Shown here piece after piece: positions 1 to 11,385 of a stretch of DNA of 64,000 nucleotides. The notes beneath the pieces are model-generated. The model saw only the letters and a list, made by a program, of their open reading frames with translations, was not told the origin of the DNA and ran no database searches. Source of the DNA: Schistocerca nitens (taxonomy: Eukaryota > Arthropoda > Insecta > Orthoptera > Acrididae); the NCBI RefSeq assembly GCF_023898315.1, contig NC_064621.1, forward strand, positions 537,251,383 to 537,315,382. Reading direction: 5' to 3'. The position numbers were made by a program, and so were the translations under genes. Every line of letters begins with the position of its first letter. The first letter of the stretch is position 1.

Positions 1-341
1 AATACCAGAAAGTGGACTCAGCACGAAATTGTGCATTCACTTAGTTTTCACGGGGAAAGGCAAAAGTTGATGAATGTACAGTTGCTGAATTACAAGAGCT
101 GAGATATAGAAGCAAAGTTCGTTGGCAGAAATGACTACAGATTTTAACATTTTCACAGAACAAATTTACCAAAACACCCACAATTTAATAAATCGAGCAA
201 TGTAGTTTTATAACACAGACTAACTGACGTAGGGAAACAGGTGAAGTTATATTTGATAGTAATTGTACGGAGACTCGAAAAATTGCCATTTAACTTCAAG
301 TAATACTACTGCATCTACAATCCTTTATGACATGGTATTTA
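1..341. other. Unannotated left edge
   Basis: No coding, RNA or repeat signature recognised. The base pair TA at 340-341 is the target dinucleotide next to the mariner that follows. Confidence 0.5.
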
Positions 342-397
342 CGAGGTGCGACAATAAACTAATGAGACTGATGTGAAAGAAAATGTTGCTTACCGTT

Positions 398-2317
398 TTA
401 GTCAAGTTTAGTGTTGTCTCCTTCAAAGTAGTTCCCTTCTGATTGCACACACTTTTTCCAGCGCTTCTGCCATTGATGGTAACATTTCTGGAACTCATCT
501 TCTGTAATATCCTCCAAGACCCTCGTCACAGCGTTTTGGAGATCTTGTGTTGTTTGAAAATGGTGTCCCTTGACCGCCGTTTTTACTCTTGGAAATAGAA
601 AAAAGTCGCATGGAGCGACATCTGGTGAATAAAGTGGCTGTGGTAGTACTGAAATTTGTTTTGCTGTTAAAAATTGCTGTATTCACAGAGCAGTATGGGA
701 TGGCGCATTATCGTGATGCAGAATCCAATTATCAGCAATGCTGGCACGGACACGAAGAACTATTTTACGAAGTCTTTCTAAAATTTCTTTGTAGTAATAT
801 TGGTTAACTGTCTAACAACACTACCACAACAAACGTCAAAATTTAATAATGATTGTGGTGTTGCTCACGCTGCTAAATACTGCATTTTCGGGCAACTACA
901 TAGTTATTATGTGGCAGGTGTCATTAGAGCACAGTTAATAAAGTCATTTCATGTAATAATGAATGAACTAGGCACTCATCTTTTCGTGTTTCCAACGCTG
1001 GTCTCGTGGTAAAATCATGGCTCAATCGTCGAAATTCTAGGTGGTGATGATTCCAAGCTCGGATGCAAAGAGGCCTAGGTTTTATTCTGCTATATTCAAA
1101 AGTTTGGTAGATGCGCTTCACACACCATTCTTGAAGATTAAACCTTTCAAAGTTAGCACAATGGTGATGTAAAGAATAATCAGCACTCCGAATTTAAGTT
1201 ACACTTCTTTTTTATTACTTTCGTTGCAATATCACGTAACACACAAAACATCACAATACAAAACATACTTGAAAACATCTTTCTCACTGTTAAAGTTCAC
1301 ATTTTATTAGGTGACTACATTATGCGTCTTTCCAACATGATGTCCAAGACTTGACTTTTTCAAGGTCCGACTCTCTAACAAATAACTTATAATCGCTTAC
1401 GCGCCCAAAAATCAGAGTTACAAGTACGTCAAAGATCATAGTGACAAAAGAAAGAATACACATAAGAATAATATCATTGCAATATAAACATATCGATGTA
1501 TCACAAATGAAATAAAATCTGAATGTTCTCTCAGAAATATGTTAAGTAGTTAACAGAAACACAGTAGAATATCGCTGGTATCGAGAAGTTGAGTTGAGGT
1601 GCTGCATTGGTTACGTAATTCAAGTACCATTACAACTGTTTGTCCAGGAGGCACCCACTCTTTATGAACAATTCCCTTGGAATCAAAGAAGCACACAAGC
1701 ATGCATTTCACTTTTGACTTTGACATGCGAGCTTTTTTTGGTCTGGGTGATCTCTTTGAGCTCTATAGCGAACTTTGGCGTTTTCTCTCTTTACGGTACT
1801 GAAAATACCAACTTTCATCACCAATGACAACACGGCTCAACAATTCTGGATTGATTTCAGTTTGCTCTAACAGATCGGCTGCCGCATTTTTCCGTGTTTC
1901 TCGCTGTTGTGGTGTGAGATTTTTGGGGACCATTTTTTCACAAATCGTTCTCATACCAAGATCTTCTGTTATTATTAGACGAATCGCTTCTCATTTGATG
2001 TTCAGTTCTTCTGCAATTATTTTCACGGATAATCTTCGATCAGATCGTACGAGTTCACGCAGCCTGGCCAAGTTCACATCAGTCCGTGACGTTGATTGCC
2101 GTCCACTGCAATCTTCATCCTCAACATTCGTTCTGCCTTCACTAAACATTTTATACCAATGATAAAATTGAGCTCTTGACGTAGCCTCCTCTCCAAAAGC
2201 CTTCTGAAGCTTACCATTAGTTTTCGTCGCGTTTTCACCCAATTTAACGCAAAACGAAATGTCATACCGTTGCGCAATATTATGAAGTTCCATTTCCGTG
2301 ACGGGAGACACAAACAC
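398..2317 (-). pseudogene. Mariner transposase (DD34D), pseudogene
   Basis: This encodes a cut-and-paste transposase that binds the element ends and moves it to TA sites. The N-terminal HTH part lies at 1991-2317 (FCVKLGENATKTNGKLQKAF, then YHWYKMFSEGR). The first catalytic Asp is in VVIGDESWYF (1763-1954), followed by KGIVHKEWVPPGQT before the insert. The C-terminal part at 398-805 has ILHHDNAPSHTA (second Asp) and SPDVAPCDFFLF (third Asp). I count 34 positions between these two, as in DD34D mariners, and one of them is a stop codon. Other stops include one after KRQSSL. All three catalytic residues survive, but the gene cannot make protein. Confidence 0.85.
812..1633. mobile_element. 822-bp insertion inside the mariner
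   Basis: The mariner coding sequence stops at 806-811 and resumes at 1634-1639, and both junctions carry AACTGT, a probable 6-bp target duplication. The insert has no inverted terminal repeats or coding I recognise. An AATAAA-like site lies near 1510. A solo LTR or non-autonomous element is possible. Confidence 0.5.
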
Positions 2318-2483
2318 GTGTTAACTTATTACAGCACCACTGATGACTGAGCATTTGCATCGATGTGCCGCTTCAACTAGAAGCAGCTTATTGACAAAAG
2401 TCAAAGATATTGTGCCTACGCAAGCCTGCAGGGTTGCCACACCTTGCAAAGAAAATCAGTCTCATGAATTTTTGTCGCACCTA

Positions 2484-4060
2484 ACATTCATTATATTATT
2501 GTATCGGGTGTTGAAGAACCGACCTTTAGGAATTTACGACAGGGTCCTTAATTCAATACAAGTAATAACGTTCAAATAAATCTATGTCTGAAAATGCTTT
2601 GGTTATTAGATATCTGAAGTATTCGGCTTTTGAACGAGTATGTGTTTCAAGATGAAATCTGGTGCAATGTTATTCCATCGGAATTGTCACTTTATCAAAT
2701 ACTAAAGAGAATATACGTAGCTGACGCTAGAAATATTCGTGTCACAATCAATCTGTCTTTAATACTAATGGATTTACACATTATAATATCTGTGATGGCA
2801 ATTTGGGATCCTATTAGAAAGAATATTATTCCATGTCCATCGCTGTCATTCCAGTAAAATTTCGAAACTATTGTAGATTTTCCATCACAAGAGATCCTTG
2901 CATGCCGCCTAATCCACTCTCTTATCCAGCATGAATACGTTCGTTCACGTTTCTTTTTTCTTTGCCTCTAAAAGTATTAAAAGTGGTGCTGCAGCCCAAA
3001 CCTGTTCTACTGCAACCTCTTCCTTCACACACGGCACTAGGACGAAAAATCTCGCGGACATTGATCCCTCATCTCTCACTGACATTCTTATTCCGCTGTG
3101 GGTAAAGGCTTTCGACATCTGTTCTCGCAATACTCTCAGGCACTTATAGAAAGTACTCCCAAGTAACTGTCAGCAAAAATTCCCCCATAGTGTAAACAGT
3201 TCTGCGAGAACTATTCGAGAGAAGTAAACTATCTGAGAGAAAAAAAAACTGTGTGTATCCCAGCCCTAATACGTCAGTATTCACAGCAAATATTTTTTCC
3301 CAAAAATATTAATAAAAGGATTTTTCCCTACATGCTCTCCGTCTCTCATCATTAAGAAACAATTTTTAATTAACATTTTTCCTCAGTCATGCGTGAAATT
3401 AATATTTTACCGGGAAACGAAAGAAAAGAACTTGTGTAAAGGACCGTTACAAGAAGACACAGCCAGGTGAACTCATGGAGGATACAAGGGAACTTCATTG
3501 CTGAATTTTAAGTTATGAGAAAAGACTAAGGGGAAGACCTAATATATGATGGACAGATAAGTTTTAAAAATGGTGTAGCCTGACTGTAGCTTTTACCTAT
3601 CAAATGGCTGATCACGGTTATTAAGACGGCTAAGAGAACGTAAAATTTACTTGCGAGGAATAGGAATCTGTCGGCAGGAAAGCTTTCTACAATGCTTTTA
3701 AATCTTTAATAATAGTGTTTATTTCTTGTGGAAGGCTAATGAAAACCTGCGTTACAGAGTGTTGTACAACTTTCTGAGCGTTAGTCACCAGCGTGCTTGC
3801 AAAATAAAATCCTTCCTTTGTTAATTTCGTTAGTCATAATCGATGTTTCTGAAAGCATGCAACAGTGTGATTCAGGATTTCAATAATGAAAAACTGCACC
3901 AGTTACTTACAAATCGTGCTTAGGAATGTAACCGTCTAAAGTACAACAGAGGAAGAAAATCACCTTCAAAATGATAAAAAATTCTCTTAACGCCCTGCCA
4001 TAAGTGGTGCAGACTGTATATCATGGATACAAGAACATATGCATCACTGTTCGATTAAGC
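2484..4060. other. Unrecognised AT-rich stretch
   Basis: Only short ORFs without recognisable motifs. An A-rich run occurs near 3240. No repeat end or RNA gene seen. Confidence 0.4.
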
Positions 4061-4069
4061 TATTCACTA

Positions 4070-4262
4070 AAAGTCACTGGAAACAGTAAGTACCGTAAAA
4101 TATTTAGAAGTAAACATCTGGAGCGACGTACATAAGAACAATGTAAAACAACTTTTAGAGAAAGCAGATGGCAGCTTGAGATTCATTTGAAGAATTTTCA
4201 TTAAATGTAAATCACCCACAAAGAAAGTGGCTTTCGTAATACTTCCTCAGTATCGGTCAGTC
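4070..4262 (+). pseudogene. Non-LTR reverse transcriptase C-terminal fragment
   Basis: One frame reads VKYLEVNIWSDV, then LLEKADGSLRFI (stop) RIFIKCKSPTKK. This resembles the part of jockey/CR1-type RTs just after the palm domain (the YLG region and the following helices). It is a short, stop-containing relic. A similar fragment lies at 24880-25150. Confidence 0.55.
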
Positions 4263-4650
4263 AATCTGGTAACAATCAGATGATTATAGTCACTTCCTTT
4301 TGATAATCATCTCCGCACACTGTCACATATACTAGAATCGTAATGTGCGCAAATCCACGTTTAGACTAAATAAATAACTAGGTTTCAGAATTCCAAAAGT
4401 ATCAGTCTATTAGAAAAAAACTTATACTTGTATGACAAAACTTTATGAGATAAATCTCTTTGCAAATACGTATTGTATCGCAAACATTCCCAAACGTTTC
4501 GTCTAGCAAGTTTGAAAACTATTTCCATCACAAATAAATTTTTCTGACTGTTTCTTCTGTGCGTCAATATGCTTGCATCTTTTTTTTTTTTTTTTTTGCA
4601 GATATAGTTCCTGCATACATTTTTCATATTACTGTATAAATAGTAATGTA
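4263..4650. other. Spacer with poly-T tract
   Basis: AT-rich, with about 18 T at 4580-4597. Nothing else recognised. It ends in TA, the target of the next element. Confidence 0.4.
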
Positions 4651-6052
4651 CACGCTCGCCATTAAAATTGCTACACCAAGAAGAAATGCACATGATAAAC
4701 GGGTATTCATTGGAAAAATATATTATACTAGAACTGACACGTGATTACATTTTCACGCAATTTCGGTGCATAGATCCTGAGAAATCAGTACCCAGGACAG
4801 CCAGCTCTGGCCTTAATAACGGCCTTCATACGCCTGGGCATTGAGTCAAACAGAGCTTGGATGGCTTGTACAGGTACAGCTGCCCATGCATGTTCAACAC
4901 GATACCACAGTTCATCAAGAGTAGTGACTGGCGCATTGTGAAGAGTCAGTTCCTCGGCCACCATTGACCAGACGTTTCCAATTGGTGAGAGATCTGGAGA
5001 ATGTGCTGGTCAGGGCAGCAGTCGAACATTTTCTGTATCCAGAGAGGCCCGTACAGGACCTGCAACATGCGGTCGTGCATTATCCTGCTGAAATGTAGGG
5101 TTTCGGAGGGATCGAATGAAGGGTAGAGCCACGGGTCGTAAAACATCTGAAATGTAACGTAGACTGTTCAAAGTGCCGTCAATGCGAACAAGAGGTGACC
5201 GAGACGTGTAACCAATGGCACCCCATACCATTACGCCGGGTGATACGCCAGTATGACGATGGCGAATACACGCTTCCAATGTGCGTTCACCGCGATGTCG
5301 CTAAACACGGATGCGACCATCATGATGCTGTAAACAGAACCTGGACTCATCCGAAAAACTGAGGTTTTGCCATTCGTGCATGGAGATTCGTCGTTGAGTA
5401 CACCATCGCAGGCGCTCCTATCTGTGATCCAGCGCCAAGTGTAACGGCAGCCATGGTCTCTGAGCTGACAGTCCATGCTGCTGCAAACGTCGTCGAACTG
5501 TTCGTGCAGATGGTTGTTGTCTTGTAAACGTCCCCATTTGTTGACTCAGGGATCGAGACGTGGCTGCACGATCCGTTACAGCCGTGCGGATAAGATGCCT
5601 GACATCTCGACTGCTAGTGATACGAGGCCGTTGGGATCCAGCACGGCGTTCCATATTAGCCTCCTGAACCCACCGATTCCATATTCTGCTAACAGTCACT
5701 GGATCTCGACCAACGCGAGCAGCATTATCGCGATACGATAAACCGCAGTCGTGATAGGTTACAATCCGACCTTTATCAAAGTCGGAAACGTGATGGTACG
5801 CATTTCTCCTCCTTACACGAGGCTTCACAACATTTCACCAGGCAACGCCGGTCAACTGCTGTTTGTGTATGAGAAATCGGTTGGAAACTTTCCTCATGTC
5901 AGCACATTGTAGGTGTCGCCACCGGCGCCAACGTTGTGTGAATGCTCTGAAAACTAATCATTTGCATATCACAGCATCTTCTTCCTGTCGGTTAAATTTC
6001 GCGTCTGTAGCAAATCATCTTCGTGGTGTAGCAATTTTAATGGCCAGTAGTG
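4651..6052 (-). mobile_element. Tc1-like DNA transposon, decayed
   Basis: Terminal inverted repeats share GCCATTAAAATTGCTACACCA (first 20 or so bases after the end), read at about 4658 on the plus strand and about 6048 on the minus strand. Flanking TA is at 4649-4650 and 6053-6054. Total length 1,402 bp fits a full-length Tc1 element. The transposase inside is broken. Confidence 0.88.
4785..5828 (-). pseudogene. Tc1-like transposase, pseudogene
   Basis: The N-terminal part (5418-5828) begins MKPRVRRRNAYHHVSDFDKG and contains the paired helix-turn-helix DNA-binding region (SYRDNAARVGRDPVTVSRIW). A frameshift near 5420 moves the frame. The catalytic core at 5010-5279 has GVMVWGAIGY and FQQDNARPHV (second Asp). 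Further on a Trp codon before PAHSPD reads TGA, and the motif where Tc1 proteins carry the final Glu reads SPIGN, so the catalytic Glu is Gly. The spacing Asp to this position is 34 residues. Inactive in three separate ways. Confidence 0.88.
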
Positions 6053-6402
6053 TAGTAGGAGGACTTTGTTACTACTTTGTGCTGGATGCTTGAATCTCAC
6101 TCACTCAGCCTGCTCTACGTCCTTGTGTAATCTGCACACCACGGGCTTTCTTTGTTTTAACATCTTTTCGATCCATCACTTTCTCCGTAGTCTTTAACAT
6201 CTTTGCTGCCTCAATAAACTGACCGACGCTGACAGCATGTCCTCGCGTCCATCAACGAATAAATTTGGTCAGGTTACTTTTCAGGGAGCGCTGCCAGGCA
6301 ACACCGCCGTCTACGTTTGACGGAGACCTGCCTCTTCATTGTAGCGTAGCCTAATTATCAACTTCCAACACTAGTAAATTCTTTACTGTCGATAAAAGAC
6401 CT
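6053..6402. other. Unrecognised spacer
   Basis: No coding or repeat signature recognised. Confidence 0.35.
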
Positions 6403-6413
6403 GGCAGTAACTT

Positions 6414-6607
6414 AAAAAAAAAGTTGGCTCTAGGCACTATGGGACTTAACAACTGAGGTCATCAGTCCCCTAGACTTAGAACTACTTAAACCTAACTAAC
6501 CTATGGACATCACACACATCCATGCCCGAGGCAGGATTCGAACCTGCGACCGTAGCAGAAGCACGATTCCGGACTAAAGCGCCTAGAAACGCTCGGCCAC
6601 AACGGTC
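6414..6607 (-). mobile_element. tRNA-derived SINE, family A
   Basis: On the minus strand it has a tRNA-like head with A box GTGGCCGAGCG, a variable-arm-like segment, and B box GGTTCGAATCC, followed by CTGCCTCGGGCATGG, the body GGTTAGTTAGGTTTAAGTAG, the hairpin block and a poly-T/A end. Perfect 11-bp duplications GGCAGTAACTT (6403-6413, 6608-6618) mark the insertion. This is the reference layout for the other family A copies. Confidence 0.92.
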
Positions 6608-6732
6608 GGCAGTAACTTTTACCAGAAATTGTTACACCATTGTTATGTTGTATTTATACTCGTTACCTACAGTTTCAAACTAATCTCAAATGCCAGGTGG
6701 TTTCGTAACTGCGGCGGTGAGTACCAGTGCAG

Positions 6733-7485
6733 CAGTTCGCTAGGGGTAGGGAAATGGAAATGAAATCCCATGCTTTTTCACAGAGCGTAGGGGAACGATG
6801 TGGGAGACCCGAACCGCCGTAATAGGCAAGGTCTTAACCCTTTCAGAGGAAGTGTTTCCGTTTGAAACCACCTACAATTTTCTCATTTTGTGGCAATAGG
6901 GCAGTGGCTACATTTGGGACACCATTCAGCAGCCTAGTTGGTGCTGCCCTCTAGCGGCTGTCACTGGAACCGCTTCCAAATCTGTATATATATTAGCAAG
7001 TAGTGAAGCGAGCTGGATAGCCATATTTGTACGCTGTGAGCCAACGTCTTTGTTCTCAAATTGTGACTGTATTCTTATGTATTAAGTAACTTTTATGCAT
7101 GTATTAAATGCAGGATACTGTTCTGTTTACATTAATACTATATGTACTGTAGTAATAACCAAAATAATGCATTTATTTCCGTGAATGTTGTGGTGGTTCC
7201 ACTTGAAACCACCCTGTATGTGTTCAGTTAATGTATATTTCATTTAATTTTTACATTTTTCTCTCTCAATGTATGAAAATTAATACAATAAAAACAAGGA
7301 AAAATTAAAAATTATTTTTTTTTTTAAATTTGCCCCTGAAAGGGTTAATGGAGGTGGTTTGCCGTTGCTTCCTCCCACCGTAATGGGGATGAATGATGAT
7401 GGAGACGACAGAACAACACACAGTCATCTCGGGGCAGCTGAAATTCCCTGACCCCGCCGGGAATCGAACCCGGTATCGCCTAACT
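6733..7485 (-). mobile_element. SINE family D, split by a MITE
   Basis: On the minus strand the head at about 7450-7485 reads GGGTTCGATTCCCGGCGGGG (a tRNA B box), then TCAGGG and a body ATCATCATTCATCCCCATTA, GGCAAACCACCTCCATTA and GGGAGACCCGAACCGCC read across the forward strand. The tail ATTTCCATTTCC lies at about 6740. The body is interrupted at TTAA by the element 6838-7344. No clear target duplication was found. Confidence 0.75.
6838..7344. mobile_element. piggyBac-like MITE
   Basis: The 507-bp element has inverted ends CCCTTTCAGAGG and, on the reverse strand, CCCTTTCAGGGG. TTAA lies on both sides (6834-6837, 7345-7348), the target duplication typical of piggyBac elements. It has no transposase. 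Joining the flanks restores a continuous SINE D body, which proves the insertion. The interior is AT-rich and also holds two GAAACCACC motifs. Confidence 0.85.
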
Positions 7486-8337
7486 TTTTGATAAAGTGAA
7501 TGAAATAAAATATCCTGTTAAATTTATAATGAAATGTTTTCTTAAAAATCTGTTTTATGTTCGTTAAAAGCCATGGATAACATTTCTCACGGCGCTATCG
7601 CCAGAAACATCATACGTATTCCAACGTGAAGTCATCCGTCTTACTCATGATGGATAAAAATATATCTTTCTTTAAAATTACGCGATAATTAAATAAAATA
7701 TAATACTCAATTACTTATTTATTTTTCTCTGTGAGGCTTGATGCTCCAGTATAGCTGCCTATGTTCAATGGCAGCGGATACAATTTAAATAATTGTTTTT
7801 AATAAAGCTGTACCTCTGACCTACAAAAAGAAATGAAAAATATTAGAAGACGCGGTTCTGCATTTATTCAGATTATTGTCTTTAATACTTTTTGCATATT
7901 AAATGATTATTAAAATAGTTTTATCATTTTTAACACCAATGGCGTCGCTGCAACAATGGACTTTCACAAAATGGCCAGGGCAACATTTAATTATTACGTA
8001 AATGATAATTATGGGTCAGGGAAGGTACTTTTTGCTACTAAGAAAAAACACATACTAATAAGTTATTTGCATATATATTTAACAAAAATTATCATGACAC
8101 TACATATAATTGAAATAATTATTTACCGACCGTGATCTTTATGCGACCGTCAAATAGGACATCAGAACCAACCAGACACAGAAGACAAAGATGAAGACAA
8201 GAGCGTGAAACAAAGAAATGTTTTTCTTATGTACTACGATACAAAGATAATAGTAACTACAATTCTATGAGCACGTATAGCGGTTACATTATAGTTACAT
8301 ATCGATAAGTTGATTCACATTACTTTTTTCAAGAAGC
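7486..8337. other. Unrecognised AT-rich stretch
   Basis: AT-rich DNA without recognisable ORFs, repeats with clear ends, or RNA genes. Confidence 0.35.
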
Positions 8338-8396
8338 GATGCTATACCGGGACCCCGGGCTCGGGAAGCGAGAACGCTACCGCGAGACCACGAGCG
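8338..8396 (-). mobile_element. SINE head remnant (B/D type)
   Basis: The minus strand reads GCTCGTGGTCTCGCGGTAGC then GTTCTCGCTTCCCGAGCCCG, matching the tRNA-like head seen complete at 50607-50680. The body is absent. Confidence 0.65.
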
Positions 8397-10915
8397 GCGG
8401 ACAGGGGTGGGGAAAAGATGGCAATCGAAACATACACCAGATGTCTCTCCTAGGTGTCATGAGGCGCATTTTAGCTGCTATTAAACAGATACGTCCAATT
8501 TCGTATCTGCAGTGTGTAGACGGTGTCAGTCCAAACAAATGCGACAAGTAGTGTCAACCTAGCGTGTCGATTTGTTTCTTGCGACAAACAATATTATTTT
8601 AAAGTGAGAATTTATGTGTTCATTCGAGAGAGTTGTCCCTAATTAGTCTAGTTGTGAGTGAGTGTGACAGAGTAATTCTTTATTTGCACAACATAAGTTG
8701 TCCTAATCTCGGTCCCATTATGGTGGAAGTCATAACTTCAGAACAGATTTTAAAAAAATAAATCTTCAGGACAAGAGGTATAATAGAGGAACGTTTTTAG
8801 TTTGGCTGTGATGTGTATCATCCAAAATCTAATGTTTTGGTCAGTTATTTTGCGTCTATTACAGTTTGATTTCCAGCGCCATCATTTGTAAAATTTCGAA
8901 GTACATTCCTTGATAGATATGGACTCTAAATTATGTAAAAACCATTGAGATTTGCTTACACACAATTTGACAACTCCTAGTCTAGAAGCATAAAGCAATC
9001 TTGTAGATGGCCTTTGCTCCGAAGTTCGACTGATACAAGTAGAACCTTGAATTGTAATTGGACTTGTAACGTGATCTGTCAATTACATATAGTACCTTAG
9101 TTAATAATAAAATGTTCTTTTGACACCAATCTGATCTTCTTTTGTGAAATAGTCTATTATAATATAAAAGCTACAAAAGCAAATATGGAACTCACGTATA
9201 ACATGACAGTACACCATATTTCTGCGTTACCTGAAAAAAAGAGATAGTCAAGTTAAAAATCGTTTTCAGTACACGTGAAGTAAATTCATGAAGGACGACT
9301 ACATTAGGCACATAAACGTTTTTTCCAACAATTATAAATTGACACTCTACAACGAATGTATTGAGTCCATAAAAGGAAAAAATACAACGAAGGAAACAAA
9401 AATTGTTTACTTTATTCAAAGATTACTATGAAAGTTTTCCTCCACAGTCATTATTATTCTTACACAACTGTTTCACACACTAGAAACAGATGTCTTCATC
9501 TGGCGAAACCTTTCATAAAGAAGGTTTCAAAGTATCTTCTAGCAACTTGGCGCTTTCTCTATCCTACGGGAGCTATTCCTCCATAAAACACGTCAACGCA
9601 CTTTCAGCTAAGTTATCAGCATATCGAAACAAGACCAATTCATCAAACGATCGAAGAAAGTGAGAGGTTTATGAAGACACGTAACAAACATTTTGGTTTA
9701 TTTTTTCGGCATGATTTACATAATCCAATATGAATTTTCCCCAAACGGTATCTCAGTTAAAAAGCATTGCTAACTTCCAATGGTAAAGTAAATGCATGCT
9801 TCGTTACAGCGAAAATGACTGTAATAAGGCGATGAAAGTGTCAGAACGAGGACATAGCGGGTGTGACAGCGGGAAATCTAAAACAAAAAGGGAGTGGTTT
9901 CGCTACTACCAATTCTTAGGGTGTAGCACGCTATGAAATTTTCCTGTTCCCTAGAATGGAAATTGAATGAAAAAGGTAGGGTTTAGAAGAAAGAAAAGTT
10001 ACGAAACGAAAATCACCGAACACAGGATACCGATGTTGATAAAAACAGCCAAGCTTACTTAACTGACATTTCCGACAGATGTCAAACGGTACGATGAGTC
10101 TAAGGAATATGAAGAGGAGACATTTAGCAGGAGATAGTATCGCCTCTCACTCCCCGAGAAAAGATTTATACCTACTGTTGGATTCACCACGGTTTACGCA
10201 TGGTGATGGCAGAGGTAGATATTCATGGCGATTGAACTGCGTCCTACACGAAGTTCGCTAACAGACATTGAACATCAATCTAGTAACTGTTTATGGACCA
10301 AAACTGTTTCCCACAGAGACAGAGAACTGCCTCAAAATATGACGGGAATGAAAAACGCTCCTATCATTTATGGGTGTAAAAGAAGGGAACTAGCTTTTCG
10401 ACTTATCTGGAAGCTTCAAAGATATTTAAATGAAAACACGTTGACATATTCGGGCATCTTTACTTGTCAGTATTAGTGCCCAAGTCAAGGAATATAACGC
10501 ATCAAGTCATGCAACGGAAAATAGTACATTATGCCATCCCCCCAGGACCAAAGCCACCCTCAGAAACTTTATCTTTCCTGAAAAACTTTTTTAGCTGTTA
10601 CATGTATGCTCTTCAACCATATGATATTAGATTTTTTTTTTTTTGCTATGGTCGGCAAATCTGGATTTTGGGCACTCTGCCTAGGACATATTCGCCTTTT
10701 TTGTGCTATGATAGGAGCATTTTTCATTCTGGTTCCGAACATTTACTTTACCATAATTTTGACATTAGGCGCCATAGCTTGGCAACTAACGTGGATATTT
10801 GTTGACTCGAGCGACAACATCAGGTATAAGTTTTTGTACTGTTTTACGAGCCATGTTGCCTGTACCGTGGCAACGGATAAAGCTGTCACAAAACAACATG
10901 AAGACCATTAATTAG
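8397..10915. other. Unrecognised stretch
   Basis: Short ORFs only (longest about 113 codons near 10464-10805, no known motif and no codon-level support). A T-tract lies near 10632. No element ends recognised. Confidence 0.35.
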
Positions 10916-10919
10916 GTGT

Positions 10920-11385
10920 ATTTGAATATCTGCCTATAAAATTTGAACAGATTCGCACAAATTTTAAACATGTAAATGGCGCAAGAAAAAAATCTCATAA
11001 AAACGGGGCTTTTTTGCGCGTAAAATCCAAATGGAGCTAGATTTTTGAAAGCGAGTTTTTAATTTTGTCGTGAGAATGCATTTGTTACTTATCTGAATCG
11101 CCTTTAAACCGTTTGCGCACATTTAATTGACGTAGGAAGGATTTCTACGTGCTACATTTAGGACGACTTTAAACCATCTTATCTCGACAATAGGTAAAAA
11201 TTATTGGATATAAAAAAAATCCTTTTGAGTTTATCCATTTATCTACCTTAGTGCAAAGTTTGAACCGATTCGTACAAGTTTAAAGTATAGAAATGGCACG
11301 CTCCAAAAAGCTCCAAGAAAAACGTGTTTTTCGCACGTATTTCTATGTAAAATCCGAACGGTGGACATACAAATAACGCCGTTAG
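10920..11385 (+). repeat. Diverged tandem duplication, about 340-bp period
   Basis: The block TTGAACAGATTCGCACAAAT ... GTAAAATCCAAATGGA at about 10945-11035 recurs, diverged, as TTGAACCGATTCGTACAAGT ... GTAAAATCCGAACGGTGGA at about 11268-11366. Fragments of the same phrases lie between and after (near 11095 and 11410). The source is unknown; it may be an old satellite-like array. Confidence 0.55.

Larger units (their letters stand above)
342..2481 (-). mobile_element. Mariner-type DNA transposon, disrupted
   Basis: The ends are imperfect inverted repeats: AGGTGCGACAATAAACTAAT on the left, and on the reverse strand from 2481 a match reading AGGTGCGACAAAAATTCAT, both followed by GAGACTGAT. TA flanks each side (340-341 and 2482-2483), the usual mariner target. 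The interior codes for a mariner transposase on the minus strand, broken by an 822-bp insert at 812-1633 and by stops. The element is a fossil; the ends are good to a few bases. Confidence 0.85.

Noticed and set aside
6541-6610. tRNA-Leu/Ser-like sequence as a real tRNA gene
   Set aside because: It is the head of a SINE family present about a dozen times in this window, with target duplications.
10464-10911. Overlapping ORFs of 113 and 101 codons
   Set aside because: Two overlapping frames in T-rich sequence; the hydrophobic look comes from the T content. No family recognised.
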